Source: Hylemonella gracilis (GTDB lineage: Bacteria; Pseudomonadota; Gammaproteobacteria; Burkholderiales; Burkholderiaceae_C). Taken from it: a stretch of 64,000 nt of DNA. The notes beneath the pieces were generated by a model. That model made no database searches and had not been told where the DNA came from. It saw only the letters and a list, made by a program, of their open reading frames with translations. Where the stretch lies: assembly GCF_004328645.1 (NCBI RefSeq), contig NZ_CP031395.1, positions 1,079,501-1,143,500 of the forward strand, read 5' to 3'. This document shows, piece by piece, positions 29,348 through 38,341 of this stretch. Made by a program: the position numbers and the translations under genes. Each line of letters starts with the position of its first letter. The stretch's first letter is position 1.

Positions 29348-30117
29348 TTCTCGACGAAGGCACGCTCGATCACGAAGTCACCGGGCGTGGTGGTGTTGCC
29401 TTCGACGAAGCCACGCTCTTCCAGCATGGCCTTCAGGTCGGTCAGCATGCCTGGGCTGCCGCAGATCATCACGCGGTCTTCCTCGCGCTTGAGTGGCGGC
29501 AGGCTCAGGTCGGCGAACAGCTTGCCGGACGTGATGAGGTCGGTGACCCGGCCCATGTTGCGGTAGGGCTCGCGCGTGACGGTGGGGTAGTAGAGCAGCT
29601 TCTGGCGGACCATTTCGCCCAGGAACTCGTGCTGCGGCAAATGGTCCGTCATGAGGTCGTGGTAGGCCAGTTCGTCCACCTGGCGCACGCCATGCACGAG
29701 GATGACTTGCTCGAACCGCTCGTAGGTTTCGGGATCGCGAACGATGCTCAGGAAGGGCGCCAATCCCGTTCCGGTGGACAGCAGGTACAGGCGCTTGCCC
29801 GGCAGCAGGTAGTCGATCAGCAGCGTGCCCGTGGGCTTCTTGCCCACGATGATGGTGTCGCCCACCTGGATGTGCTGCAGTCGCGAGGTGAGCGGGCCTT
29901 CTTCCACCTTGATGCTGAGGAACTCCAGATGGTCCTCGTAGTTTGCGCTGCCGATGCTATAGGCGCGCAGCAGCGGCTTGTCGTTGACGCGCAGGCCGAT
30001 CATGGTGAAGTGGCCGTTGGAAAAACGCAAGGCCGGGTCGCGTGTGGTGGTGAAGGAAAACAGCCGATCGGTCCAGTGGCGGACGCTCAGCACGCGTTCT
30101 TCATTGAATGCACTCAT
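29344..30117 (-). CDS. fpr: Ferredoxin/flavodoxin-NADP+ reductase
   Basis: A 257-residue FAD enzyme of the bacterial Fpr type. The FAD motif is RAYSIGS, the NADP(H) motif is STGTGLAPF, with VMICGSPGM further on and an aromatic-free FVEK C-terminus. The ATG at 30117 gives the usual length, and an in-frame ATG at 30159 would add 14 residues. Fpr moves electrons between NADPH and ferredoxin or flavodoxin. It is divergent from the iron-sulphur 6-hydroxynicotinate reductase and co-linear with enamidase, so it may feed that reductase. It could also be a general Fpr recruited to the cluster. Confidence 0.88.
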   Translation of the reverse strand: MSAFNEERVLSVRHWTDRLFSFTTTRDPALRFSNGHFTMIGLRVNDKPLLRAYSIGSANYEDHLEFLSIKVEEGPLTSRLQHIQVGDTIIVGKKPTGTLLIDYLLPGKRLYLLSTGTGLAPFLSIVRDPETYERFEQVILVHGVRQVDELAYHDLMTDHLPQHEFLGEMVRQKLLYYPTVTREPYRNMGRVTDLITSGKLFADLSLPPLKREEDRVMICGSPGMLTDLKAMLEERGFVEGNTTTPGDFVIERAFVEK

Positions 30118-30228
30118 GGTCTCAGTTCGGAAATTGCGGGTTGGTGAATCAGTGCGCATCGTTTCGGGGCCGTTCGGTGCCCCAAAAACGGGCGCGAAAA
30201 CACGTGTTGCACGTCGTCAATGAATGCG

Positions 30229-30250
30229 CTACATTGAAAAACGAATGTAG
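30229..30250. promoter_or_regulatory. Inverted repeat in the divergent fpr/hnr promoter, candidate TetR operator
   Basis: Perfect 7-bp arms CTACATT (30229-30235) and AATGTAG (30244-30250) with an 8-bp spacer. An ATGCTACA half-site recurs near 30277-30284. It is centrally placed in the 228-bp region between the fpr and 6-hydroxynicotinate reductase starts, so one bound repressor could shut off both units. No convincing -35/-10 pair was assigned. Confidence 0.55.
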
Positions 30251-30345
30251 TGAACGCAACATTTTCATTGAGTAAATGCTACACAGAATGAGGCAGCCGC
30301 ACAAGCACGGTATTCGGGCGGCGGCAGCTTTGCGGAACCGCTGAA

Positions 30346-32016
30346 ATGACTGAACACACCAAGACGGACGGACTTCCCGACGTCGATTCTTCCACACTAC
30401 CGCAGGCGTTCGGGCACGCCCGGCCTCGCACCGAGCGCATGAGCGGCGACAAGGTCGAGTGCAACGCCTGTCCGGTGCTCTGCCAGATTTCCGATGGCCG
30501 TTGCGGGGCCTGCGACCGCTATGCGAACCACGGTGGCGTGCTGGTGCGGGTGGACCCGGTCGTGGTGCTGCGGCGCGCGCTGGCGCAGGAGGACGCGAGT
30601 CTGGTTCCCTTCGCTGGACGCAGCCGGGGTGAACTGGCGGCCCCGGATGCCGAGCCGCGGACTGGGACGTCTGGCGAGCCTGTGACGGACGCTGATGTGG
30701 ATGATGCCGTGACGCCCGCCTGGAATGGCGACTTGTTGCGGGCGGAGGATGTCTTCGTCACCGGCGTGGGTTCTTCCACCACCTATCCCGACTACAAGCC
30801 GGCGCCCTTCATCGTGTCGTCCAAGGTCCGTGACGTGGACATGGTGACCGTGGTCACCGAGGGCATCTTCAGCTACTGCAGTTTCAAGGTAAAGATCGAC
30901 ACAGACCGCTTTCTCGGCGCCGAGCAGGCCAATGTGCGTTGCAAGGGCGAGGTGGTCGGCCACGTGACCACCGCTGAATACGGCTCGCAGATGCTGTCGT
31001 TGGGCGGCGTCCATCATCTGACCGGTGGCAGCAAGAAGGAGGGTCGCATCACCGCCGAAGTGATGCGGGAGCTGGGCAACCGGCAGGCGGTGGAACTGAC
31101 CATCGACGGCGGCGCACAGCTCGTCATCGAGGCGGGCAAGGCACCGATCGTCAACGGCGTGCAGGAGCAACGCATGCGCGTGGGTTGCGGCTCGGCGGCT
31201 GTCGGCATCTTCGCGCAGCAGTTCGCGGGGCTCGCGGACGAAGTGGTGGTGGTGGACGACCACATCACCGGCGTGCTGACGGAGCATCAGGCGGGTCGTT
31301 GCCTGGACATGCCGCGCTCGGGCATCCAGATGCGTGGCCGCAAATCGACGCCGGGTCGCTATTTCCAGGTGGCCAACCCGGGCACGGGCTGGGGGGGGAC
31401 CGATATCGCCGATCCGCTGTCGATCATCGAGGGTTGGGACGAGGGCGTCGCGCGGCCGGGCCTTCGGCTGCTGATGACCTCAACCACCGGCGAACATGCC
31501 TCGTGGTACGTGCTCGACGATGCGCTCAGGCCGGTGGAGCAGACCATGCCAACCGAGGTGCGCGCCATCGTGGAGCGCATCGGCGCGAACTGCGAGCCAT
31601 CGTTGTGCACGGTGCTGTTCCTTGGCGGCGCGGGGGGCTCGCTGCGCGCTGGCGTGACCGAGAATCCGGTACTGCTCACGCGCGCGATCAAACAGGCTCT
31701 GGTCAACGTCACCTGCGGCGGTGCGCCGGCCTATGTGTGGCCTGGTGGCGGCATCACGGTGATGGTCGACGTGGCGCGGATGCCGGCCAACAGTTTCGGC
31801 ACCGTGCCCACGCCGGCCATTGTCGCGCCCATCGAATTCAGCATGCGACTGGCCGATTACCAGGCCCTGGGCGGTCACATGGACTACGTGCGCGATCTGG
31901 GCGAGGTGCTGCACAGCGGTGCGTGGCACAACGATGGCGCGCCTGTGTCGCTGCAATGGGCGCCTGGCGGCGGGGTCAACCCCTGGCCGCTGGTCAACGG
32001 TCCTCAGTTGGGCTGA
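30346..32016 (+). CDS. hnr: 6-Hydroxynicotinate reductase
   Basis: A 556-residue iron-sulphur protein. Near the N-terminus five cysteines (39, 42, 46, 53, 56; pattern CNACPVLC then GRCGACDRY) can bind an Fe-S cluster. The remainder has Gly-rich conserved blocks (MRVGCGSAAVGIFAQQF, GRCLDMPRSGIQMRGR, FLGGAGGSLRAGVTENP). I assign it to the Eubacterium barkeri Hnr type, which reduces 6-hydroxynicotinate to 1,4,5,6-tetrahydro-6-oxonicotinate using reduced ferredoxin. The enamidase and Fpr genes opposite and the NicAB genes downstream support this. It is the first gene of the rightward operon. Residues 70-130 are a variable linker. The name rests on recalled similarity and context. Confidence 0.8.
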   Translation: MTEHTKTDGLPDVDSSTLPQAFGHARPRTERMSGDKVECNACPVLCQISDGRCGACDRYANHGGVLVRVDPVVVLRRALAQEDASLVPFAGRSRGELAAPDAEPRTGTSGEPVTDADVDDAVTPAWNGDLLRAEDVFVTGVGSSTTYPDYKPAPFIVSSKVRDVDMVTVVTEGIFSYCSFKVKIDTDRFLGAEQANVRCKGEVVGHVTTAEYGSQMLSLGGVHHLTGGSKKEGRITAEVMRELGNRQAVELTIDGGAQLVIEAGKAPIVNGVQEQRMRVGCGSAAVGIFAQQFAGLADEVVVVDDHITGVLTEHQAGRCLDMPRSGIQMRGRKSTPGRYFQVANPGTGWGGTDIADPLSIIEGWDEGVARPGLRLLMTSTTGEHASWYVLDDALRPVEQTMPTEVRAIVERIGANCEPSLCTVLFLGGAGGSLRAGVTENPVLLTRAIKQALVNVTCGGAPAYVWPGGGITVMVDVARMPANSFGTVPTPAIVAPIEFSMRLADYQALGGHMDYVRDLGEVLHSGAWHNDGAPVSLQWAPGGGVNPWPLVNGPQLG

Positions 32017-32031
32017 ACGGGAGCGACCACC

Positions 32032-32997
32032 ATGCCCGCCCAGCGCTCACCTCTGTCTGACGGGCGCTGGCATTTTCAGCATGGCCCGATGGACATCGTC
32101 ATTGGCGCACAAGCCCGTGATGCGCGGGGCGAGCGCGCCGTTGCTGACGCGCACGAGGCGGCCTGGCGGCGCTTCGTGCCGCTGTTGGATGAATTGGCGG
32201 GTGAACTGCCCCTGCTCCGACGGCCGATCGAAATCGATGTGGATCCTGAAGCCCTTCCCATGGCGGGCGTCGTCGGGCGTCGCATGTGGCATGCCTGCGC
32301 GCCGTTTCGCGCCCCCTTCATCACGCCCATGGCCGCGGTGGCCGGCGCGGTGGCGCAGGAATTGATCGCCTGCTACCAGCGTGAGGGCATCGCGCGTGCA
32401 TGGGTCAACAACGGAGGCGACATTGCGCTGCATTTGATGCCGGGCGCCTCGGTGCGCATCGGCTTGTATGCCGACATTGCGCGCCTGACGGCACGCGAAG
32501 CCTTGAGGGGCGTGTCCGTGGACGGCCAGTTCGAGGTGACGCACGCCATGCCGGTGCGCGGCGTGGCGACGAGCGGCTGGCGCGGTCGCAGCTTCTCGCT
32601 GGGCATCGCCGACAGCGTGACGGTGCTGGCCGAGACGGCCGCCGCCGCCGACGCGGCCGCCACCGTGATCGCCAACGCGGTGGACGTGATCGACGCGTCC
32701 ATCGTGCGGCGACCCGCGAACGAGCTTCGCGACGACAGTGATCTTGGCGCGATGCCCGTCACGGTGGATGTGCCGCCGCTGGCGCCGCAGCGCGTGGCCG
32801 AGGCGCTGGCGGCGGGGTTGCGCCGTGCCGGTGCGCTCCAGGCGGCAGGGCGGATCACCGGCGCGATCCTGGTGTGCCAGGGCCAGGTGCGCGTGATGGA
32901 AGGTGGGCTCTGCGGTGTAGCGCCAGGGGTCGCCATGATGGTTCCGGGTGCTGAAGCTGGCTCGGTATTTGCTAGAACTGGTTCAGTGTTTGCTTAA
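32032..32997 (+). CDS. UPF0280 (ApbE-like) family protein
   Basis: A 321-residue protein of the UPF0280 family, related to the FAD-binding ApbE fold. Characteristic parts are WHFQHGPMDIVIGA, MWHACAPFRAPFITPMAAVAG (in pieces), ARAWVNNGGDIALHL, RGVATSGWRGRSFSLGIADSV and TVIANAVDV. Its reaction is unknown. It starts 15 bp after the reductase gene, so it belongs to the nicotinate operon. It may mature a cofactor (flavin attachment) or act on a pathway intermediate. Confidence 0.83.
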   Translation: MPAQRSPLSDGRWHFQHGPMDIVIGAQARDARGERAVADAHEAAWRRFVPLLDELAGELPLLRRPIEIDVDPEALPMAGVVGRRMWHACAPFRAPFITPMAAVAGAVAQELIACYQREGIARAWVNNGGDIALHLMPGASVRIGLYADIARLTAREALRGVSVDGQFEVTHAMPVRGVATSGWRGRSFSLGIADSVTVLAETAAAADAAATVIANAVDVIDASIVRRPANELRDDSDLGAMPVTVDVPPLAPQRVAEALAAGLRRAGALQAAGRITGAILVCQGQVRVMEGGLCGVAPGVAMMVPGAEAGSVFARTGSVFA

Positions 32998-33033
32998 CGA
33001 AATGCATGGAGTTATTTCCATGGTCCACAACCC

Positions 33034-33675
33034 ATGATCGAGATACGACGCATCGTCACGCAGCTGGAGGAAATCCGCCACGAGTTCGGGCCCCCGGCCG
33101 GGCAGCCGCTGTTGCGCGGCGCGATCAGTGTTGTGCTCACCAACCCGTATGCGGGTCGCTTCGAGCCCGACATCCTGCCGATGATGGACGCGCTGCAAGA
33201 CGTTGGCGTGGACATGGCGCGCCGCCTGCTCGTGGCCATGGCCGTGCCGAAGGAGCGTATCGGCACCTACGGCAAGGGCGCGATCGTCGGTGAGCGAGGC
33301 GAGCTGGAACATGGCGCGCTCTGGCATGTGCCCGGTGGCTACGCCATGCGCGAGCTGCTGGGTTGGAAGGGCGATCGCGCGCAGTACCAAGCAGGCACCG
33401 TCACCGAGAAGAAGGGGCAGCCCGGCAACGCGCTGGCCATCGTGCCTTCGACCAAGAAGGTCGGCCCGCCCGGTGTGACGCTGGACGTGCCGCTCACCAA
33501 CATCAATGCGGCTTACGTGCGTGGACAGTTCGATGCGATGGAAGTCCGCGTGCCCGGCTCGCCGCTGCCGGATGAGGTGGTTTACATCCTCGCGATGACC
33601 ACGGGCTATCGCGTGCATGAGCGCGTGGGTGGCTTGCGGGCCGAGAACATCGCGTTATGGGACGGCCAGCGCTGA
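33034..33675 (+). CDS. PF06684 'amino acid synthesis' family protein, first copy
   Basis: A 213-residue protein of the PF06684 (DUF1185) family. It shares NPYAG, TYGKGAIVGERGELEHG, VPSTKKVGPPGVTLDVPL and FDAMEVRV blocks with the next gene. Solved members, from memory, have a Bacillus chorismate-mutase-like fold, but no reaction is proven. The duplicate arrangement suggests a heteromer. Within the nicotinate operon it is a candidate for tautomerising or cleaving a ring-opening product such as 2-formylglutarate. Confidence 0.85.
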   Translation: MIEIRRIVTQLEEIRHEFGPPAGQPLLRGAISVVLTNPYAGRFEPDILPMMDALQDVGVDMARRLLVAMAVPKERIGTYGKGAIVGERGELEHGALWHVPGGYAMRELLGWKGDRAQYQAGTVTEKKGQPGNALAIVPSTKKVGPPGVTLDVPLTNINAAYVRGQFDAMEVRVPGSPLPDEVVYILAMTTGYRVHERVGGLRAENIALWDGQR

Positions 33676-33717
33676 GCGCGAGCCCGACGGCAAGGAACCC
33701 AGGAGCAAGAGATCCAA

Positions 33718-34302
33718 ATGAGCGCCAACATCCGCAAGATCGTCGTCCAAGTGGACGAAACCCGCGTCGAAATGGGCAAACCCATCGACCCGCCCACGCG
33801 CCGCGCGCTGGCCATGGCGGTCATCGCCAATCCGTACGCCGGTAGCTACTCCGAAAACCTTGACCAGTTGATTGCCATCGGTGAAGAACTCGGCGGCTTG
33901 CTGGGTGACAAGTGTGTCAAGGCGCTCGGCATCGAGCCCGGCCAGGCCCAGAGCTACGGCAAGGCCGCGATCGTGGGCGAGGCCGGTGAACTCGAGCATG
34001 CCGCCGCCATCCTCCATCCGAAGCTGGGCGCGCCCTTGCGCGTGGCGGTGGAGAAAGGCGCGGCGCTCGTGCCTTCGGCCAAGAAGCGGGGTGGCATGGG
34101 CACGGCCATCGACGTGCCTCTGGGCCACAAGGACGCGGCCTTCGTGCGCAGCCATTTCGACGCCATGGAGGCGCGTGTGTCGGACGCGCCGCGCGCCAAC
34201 GAAATCGTGGTCGCCGTGGTCGTGACGGACAGCGGCCGGCCGCTGCCGCGCATCGGCGGTCTGCAGGTCCACGAGATCAAGGGGCAGGACGGATTGCGCT
34301 GA
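33718..34302 (+). CDS. PF06684 'amino acid synthesis' family protein, second copy
   Basis: A 194-residue homologue of the preceding gene. It keeps NPYAGSYSENL, SYGKAAIVGEAGELEHAAA, VPSAKKRGGMGTAIDVPLGH and FDAMEARV, but lacks an internal segment of about 20 residues present in the first copy (GGYAMRELLGWKGDRAQYQA region). The gap to the first copy is 42 bp, and GGAGCAAG precedes the ATG. The two copies are diverged enough to be old paralogues, which argues for distinct subunits. Confidence 0.85.
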   Translation: MSANIRKIVVQVDETRVEMGKPIDPPTRRALAMAVIANPYAGSYSENLDQLIAIGEELGGLLGDKCVKALGIEPGQAQSYGKAAIVGEAGELEHAAAILHPKLGAPLRVAVEKGAALVPSAKKRGGMGTAIDVPLGHKDAAFVRSHFDAMEARVSDAPRANEIVVAVVVTDSGRPLPRIGGLQVHEIKGQDGLR

Positions 34303-34382
34303 GCGCGCCCGTGTCTCCGCCTGTTCCGTCGAACGAATCCTTACACCCCTTCCTCAACCCCAAGCCAGCCAGGAGCCCTTCC

Positions 34383-35594
34383 ATGAACATCACGAAGCCT
34401 CTGAACCTCGCAGTCCGCTGGGCGGCGCTTGCCGCCGCCACGGCGGCGCTGTCGGCGCATGCCCAGATCAAGATCGGCGAGATCAACAGCTACAAGGCGC
34501 AGCCTGCCTTCCTCGAGCCGTACAAAAAAGGCATGGAGCTGGCCGTCGAGCAGATCAACGCCAAGGGTGGCGTGCTCGGCAAGAAAATCGAGATCATCAG
34601 CCGCGACGACAACGCCAATCCGGGCGACATGGTGCGTGCGGCCGAGGAACTGGTCTCGCGCGAGAAGGTGGACCTTCTCGCAGGCGCCTTCCTCTCGCAC
34701 ACCGGCATGGCGCTGGCCGATTTCGCCAAGCAGAAGAAGGTGTTTTATCTCGCGGGCGAGCCGCTGACCGACAAGATGACCTGGCAAGGTGGCAATCAGT
34801 ACACCTTCCGCCTGCGTCCAGGCACCTTCATGCAGGCCGCGATGCTCGTGCCCGAGGCGGTGAAGCTCAAGAAGAAGCGCTGGGCCGTTGTCTACCCTAA
34901 CTACGAATATGGGCAGTCCGCCGTCGCGGCATTCAAGACACTGCTGAAGGCCGCGCAGCCCGACGTCGAGTTCATCGCCGAGCAGGCGACGCCGCTGGGC
35001 AAGATCGAGGCCGGCCCGGTGGTGCAGGCCCTGGCCGATGCCAAGCCCGACGCCATCTTCAACGTGCTCTTCGGCGCCGACCTTTCCAAGTTCGTGCGTG
35101 AAGGCAACACCCGCGGCCTGTTCGAAGGCCGGGCGGTGGTGAGCGTGCTGACCGGCGAGCCCGAGTACCTCGACCCGCTGAAGGACGAAGCGCCCAACGG
35201 CTGGCTGGTCACCGGTTATCCGTGGAACGGCGTGAGCATCCCCGCGCACAAGGCCTTCCTCGACGCCTACCAGGCCAAGTTCAAGGACTATCCGCGCCTG
35301 GGCTCGGTGGTGGGCTACAGCATGATCATGGCGGCCGCGGCCGGCCTTGAAAAGGCCAAGAGCACGGATTCCGACAAGCTCGTCGCAGCCTTCAAGGGCC
35401 TGCAGTTCGACTCGCCGTTCGGCAAGGTCACCTTCCGCCCGGAAGACCACCAGTCCACCATGGGCGCATTCGTCGGCAAGACAAAGAACGAAGGCGGCAA
35501 GGGCGTGATGGTCGACTATGTCTATTACGACGGCGCCGACGCACGCTTCCAGCCGTCGGCCGCCGACGTGAAGAAGTCACGCGCCGCCGACTGA
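34383..35594 (+). CDS. ABC transporter substrate-binding protein, branched-chain amino-acid type
   Basis: A 403-residue periplasmic-binding protein type 1. The signal peptide ends at AHA-QI (residue 27-28). The mature protein has KIGEINSYKAQPAFLEPYKKGMELAVEQIN in pieces, IEIISRDDNANPGDMVRAAEELV and AGAFLSHTGMALADFA, as in LivJ/AmiC-type receptors. The frame extends upstream to 34311, but the ATG at 34383 starts the signal peptide. Given its place in the operon, the ligand is probably nicotinate, nicotinamide or 6-hydroxynicotinate. This is inference. Confidence 0.9.
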   Translation: MNITKPLNLAVRWAALAAATAALSAHAQIKIGEINSYKAQPAFLEPYKKGMELAVEQINAKGGVLGKKIEIISRDDNANPGDMVRAAEELVSREKVDLLAGAFLSHTGMALADFAKQKKVFYLAGEPLTDKMTWQGGNQYTFRLRPGTFMQAAMLVPEAVKLKKKRWAVVYPNYEYGQSAVAAFKTLLKAAQPDVEFIAEQATPLGKIEAGPVVQALADAKPDAIFNVLFGADLSKFVREGNTRGLFEGRAVVSVLTGEPEYLDPLKDEAPNGWLVTGYPWNGVSIPAHKAFLDAYQAKFKDYPRLGSVVGYSMIMAAAAGLEKAKSTDSDKLVAAFKGLQFDSPFGKVTFRPEDHQSTMGAFVGKTKNEGGKGVMVDYVYYDGADARFQPSAADVKKSRAAD

Positions 35595-35666
35595 TCCGTC
35601 CCGCCACCGCCGCGCCCGGGCGCTCCCTGAGCGCGGCGGTGTTCTCCTACGCCCACGGATGCCCGC

Positions 35667-37568
35667 ATGAGTTTTTCCGGTTTCGTCGTCCAGTTGCTCA
35701 ATGGCTTGGCCAGCGCGTCGTCGCTGTTCCTGGTGGCGGCTGGCCTGTCGCTGATCTTCGGCGTCACGCGCATCGTCAACTTCGCGCATGGCTCCTTCTT
35801 CATGGTGGGCATCTATGTCGCCTACTCGTTGGTCGACAAGTTCGCCGGTAGCCTGGGCTTCTGGCCTTCGCTGGTGGTGGCGGCACTGGTCGTCGGCGCG
35901 CTTGGCGCGCTGATCGAAATCCTGCTGCTGCGGCGCATCTACAAGGCGCCCGAGCTGTTCCAGCTGCTGGCCACCTTCGCGCTGGTGCTGGTGATCAAGG
36001 ATGTGGTGCTCTACCTCTGGGGGCCGGACGAACTACTGGGGCCGCGCGCGCCGGGCTTGCGCGGCGCGGTGACGATCCTCGGAAGGCAGTTTCCTGCGTA
36101 TGACCTGTTCCTCATCGTCGTTGGGCCAGTGGTGCTGGGCCTGGTGTGGCTGCTGCTGACGCGCACGCGCTTCGGCACGCTGGTGCGCGCGGCCACGCAA
36201 GACCGTGAAATGGTGAGCGCGCTGGGCGTCAACCAGGCCTGGCTGTTCACGGCCGTGTTCGCCCTCGGTGCCTTCCTGGCCGGCCTGGGTGGCGCGTTGC
36301 AGCTGCCGCGCGAACCCGCCACGCTGGAGATGGACCTGCACACCATTGGCGCGGCCTTTGTCGTGGTGGTGGTCGGGGGCATGGGTTCGCTGCCCGGTGC
36401 CTATGTCGCCGCGCTGCTCATCGCCGAGATCAAGGCGGTGTGCATCTGGCTCGGCGTCGTGGATCTGTTCGGGTTGCAGATTTCGTTTTCCAAACTCACA
36501 CTGGTCGTGGATTTCCTGGTGATGGCGGCCGTGCTCGTGTGGCGCCCTTGGGGCCTGATGGGCAAGCCCCAGGCCGCGAGCCGTTATGTCGGCATGCAGG
36601 AGGAACCCCTGCGCCGTCCGGGCCCCGCTTACCTCACGGCGGCGGCCGTCTTCGCGCTGGCGCTGGTGGCCGTGCCCGTGCTCGCGCCCGACTCCCCGTA
36701 CACGCTGGTGCTGCTGATTGACTTGCTGATCGCCGCTCTGTTCGCGGCCAGCTTGCACTTCATCATGGGACCGGCGGGCATGCATTCCTTCGGCCACTCG
36801 GCCTACTTCGGGCTGGGGGCTTACGGAGCGGCCCTGCTGGTGCGCGCCAGCGGCCTGCCGATGGAGGTGGCGCTCATCGTCGCGCCCGTGGCGGCAGCGC
36901 TCGGCGCGCTGGTGTTCGGCTGGTTCGCGGTGCGTCTCTCGGGCGTGTACCTGGCCATGCTCACGCTGGCCTTCTCGCAGATCACCTGGGGCATCACCTA
37001 CCAGTGGGACAGCTTCACCGGCGGCAGCAACGGCCTGACCGGGGTCTGGCCATCGGACTGGCTGTCCGACAAGCGCACCTATTACTGGCTCACGCTGGCG
37101 CTCGTGGGCATCGGCGTGTGGTGGCTGCGGCGCGTGCTGTTCTCGCCCTTCGGCTACGCGCTGCGCGCGGGGCGCGACTCGGCGCTGCGCGCCGACGCGA
37201 TCGGCATCGACGCCAAGCGCATGCAGTGGACGGCCTTTGTCGTAGCCGGGGCGGTGGCCGGCCTGGCGGGCGCGCTGTTCGCGTTCTCCAAAGGCAGCAT
37301 TTCGCCCGAGAGCCTGTCGGTGAGCAAGTCGGTGGATGGTCTGGTCATGGTGCTGCTTGGCGGCATCCAGACCCTCGCGGGGCCGGTGGTGGGCGCGTTC
37401 ACCTTCACCTGGCTGCATGACACCGTGGCCCGCAACACGGACTACTGGCGCGCCATGCTCGGCGCGATCATCCTCATCCTGGTGCTACTGTTCCCGCAGG
37501 GCCTCGCCGGCTTCGCGAAGCAGGCGTTCGACAGACTTCGTGGCCGCAGTGCGGAGGTGAAGTCATGA
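35667..37568 (+). CDS. Fused branched-chain-type ABC permease (LivH-LivM)
   Basis: A 633-residue inner-membrane protein. Residues 1-305 are a LivH-type permease (LSLIFGVTRIVNFAHGSFFMVG near the start; LGAFLAGLGGAL). Residues about 325-625 are a LivM-type permease (MGPAGMHSFGHSAYFGLGAYGAALL; GSNGLTGV; GLAGALFAFSKGSISPESL). In most operons these are two genes. The fusion keeps both ATPase-contact loops, so one polypeptide can form the whole channel. It precedes and overlaps the ATPase gene by 4 nt. Confidence 0.92.
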   Translation: MSFSGFVVQLLNGLASASSLFLVAAGLSLIFGVTRIVNFAHGSFFMVGIYVAYSLVDKFAGSLGFWPSLVVAALVVGALGALIEILLLRRIYKAPELFQLLATFALVLVIKDVVLYLWGPDELLGPRAPGLRGAVTILGRQFPAYDLFLIVVGPVVLGLVWLLLTRTRFGTLVRAATQDREMVSALGVNQAWLFTAVFALGAFLAGLGGALQLPREPATLEMDLHTIGAAFVVVVVGGMGSLPGAYVAALLIAEIKAVCIWLGVVDLFGLQISFSKLTLVVDFLVMAAVLVWRPWGLMGKPQAASRYVGMQEEPLRRPGPAYLTAAAVFALALVAVPVLAPDSPYTLVLLIDLLIAALFAASLHFIMGPAGMHSFGHSAYFGLGAYGAALLVRASGLPMEVALIVAPVAAALGALVFGWFAVRLSGVYLAMLTLAFSQITWGITYQWDSFTGGSNGLTGVWPSDWLSDKRTYYWLTLALVGIGVWWLRRVLFSPFGYALRAGRDSALRADAIGIDAKRMQWTAFVVAGAVAGLAGALFAFSKGSISPESLSVSKSVDGLVMVLLGGIQTLAGPVVGAFTFTWLHDTVARNTDYWRAMLGAIILILVLLFPQGLAGFAKQAFDRLRGRSAEVKS

Positions 37569-38341
37569 GCATCACGGCACCCCTGCTGCAGGTCAGCGAC
37601 CTGGGCAAGTCCTTCGGTGGTGTGAAGGCCGTCGATGGCATCCACTTCAACCTTGCACCCGGCGAGCTGCTGGCGCTCATCGGTCCCAACGGCGCGGGCA
37701 AGACGACGACCTTCAACATGGTCAACGGCCAGTTGCGGGCCGACCGGGGTTCCATCCGCCTGGGCGGAGACGAGCTCGTGGGCCGCAAGCCGCGCGACAT
37801 CTGGCGGCTTGGCGTGGGCCGCACCTTCCAGATCGCCGAGACCTTTGCCTCGCTGACCGTGGTGGAGAACGTGCAGATGGCGCTGCTGTCGCATGACCGC
37901 CAGCTGTTTTCGATGTGGCGCCGCGCGGCCGACTACCGGCGCGATGACGCGCTGAATCTGCTCGACCAGGTGGGCATGAAGTCGCAGGCCGACCGGCCTT
38001 GCAGCGTGCTCGCCTACGGCGACGTCAAGCGCGTGGAACTCGCCATCGCGATGGCCAACGCGCCCAAGCTGCTGCTGATGGACGAGCCAACGGCCGGCAT
38101 GGCGCCCAAGGAGCGCAATGAACTGATGGCGCTCACCAAGCAGCTGGTGGTGAGCCGTGGCATGGCGGTGCTCTTCACCGAGCACAGCATGGACGTAGTG
38201 TTCGCCTATGCTGACCGCATGATCGTGCTGGCGCGCGGTCGACTCATCGCCGAAGGCAAGCCGCTCGACATCCGCGACCATCCGAAGGTGCAGGAGGTTT
38301 ACTTCGGCACCGGCAAGACCTTCGAAAAGGAGGCCGCATGA
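37565..38341 (+). CDS. Branched-chain-type ABC transporter ATP-binding protein (LivG-like)
   Basis: A 258-residue ATPase. Walker A is IGPNGAGKTT, near residue 38. GRTFQIAETFASLTVVENVQMAL is the Q-loop region, ELAIAMANAPKLLLMDEPTAGM the Walker B region, and FTEHSMDVVF the switch His. The signature motif is a divergent SVLAYGDVKRVELA. ATGA overlaps link it to the permease before and the second ATPase after. It pairs with the next gene to power the importer. Confidence 0.92.
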   Translation: MSITAPLLQVSDLGKSFGGVKAVDGIHFNLAPGELLALIGPNGAGKTTTFNMVNGQLRADRGSIRLGGDELVGRKPRDIWRLGVGRTFQIAETFASLTVVENVQMALLSHDRQLFSMWRRAADYRRDDALNLLDQVGMKSQADRPCSVLAYGDVKRVELAIAMANAPKLLLMDEPTAGMAPKERNELMALTKQLVVSRGMAVLFTEHSMDVVFAYADRMIVLARGRLIAEGKPLDIRDHPKVQEVYFGTGKTFEKEAA

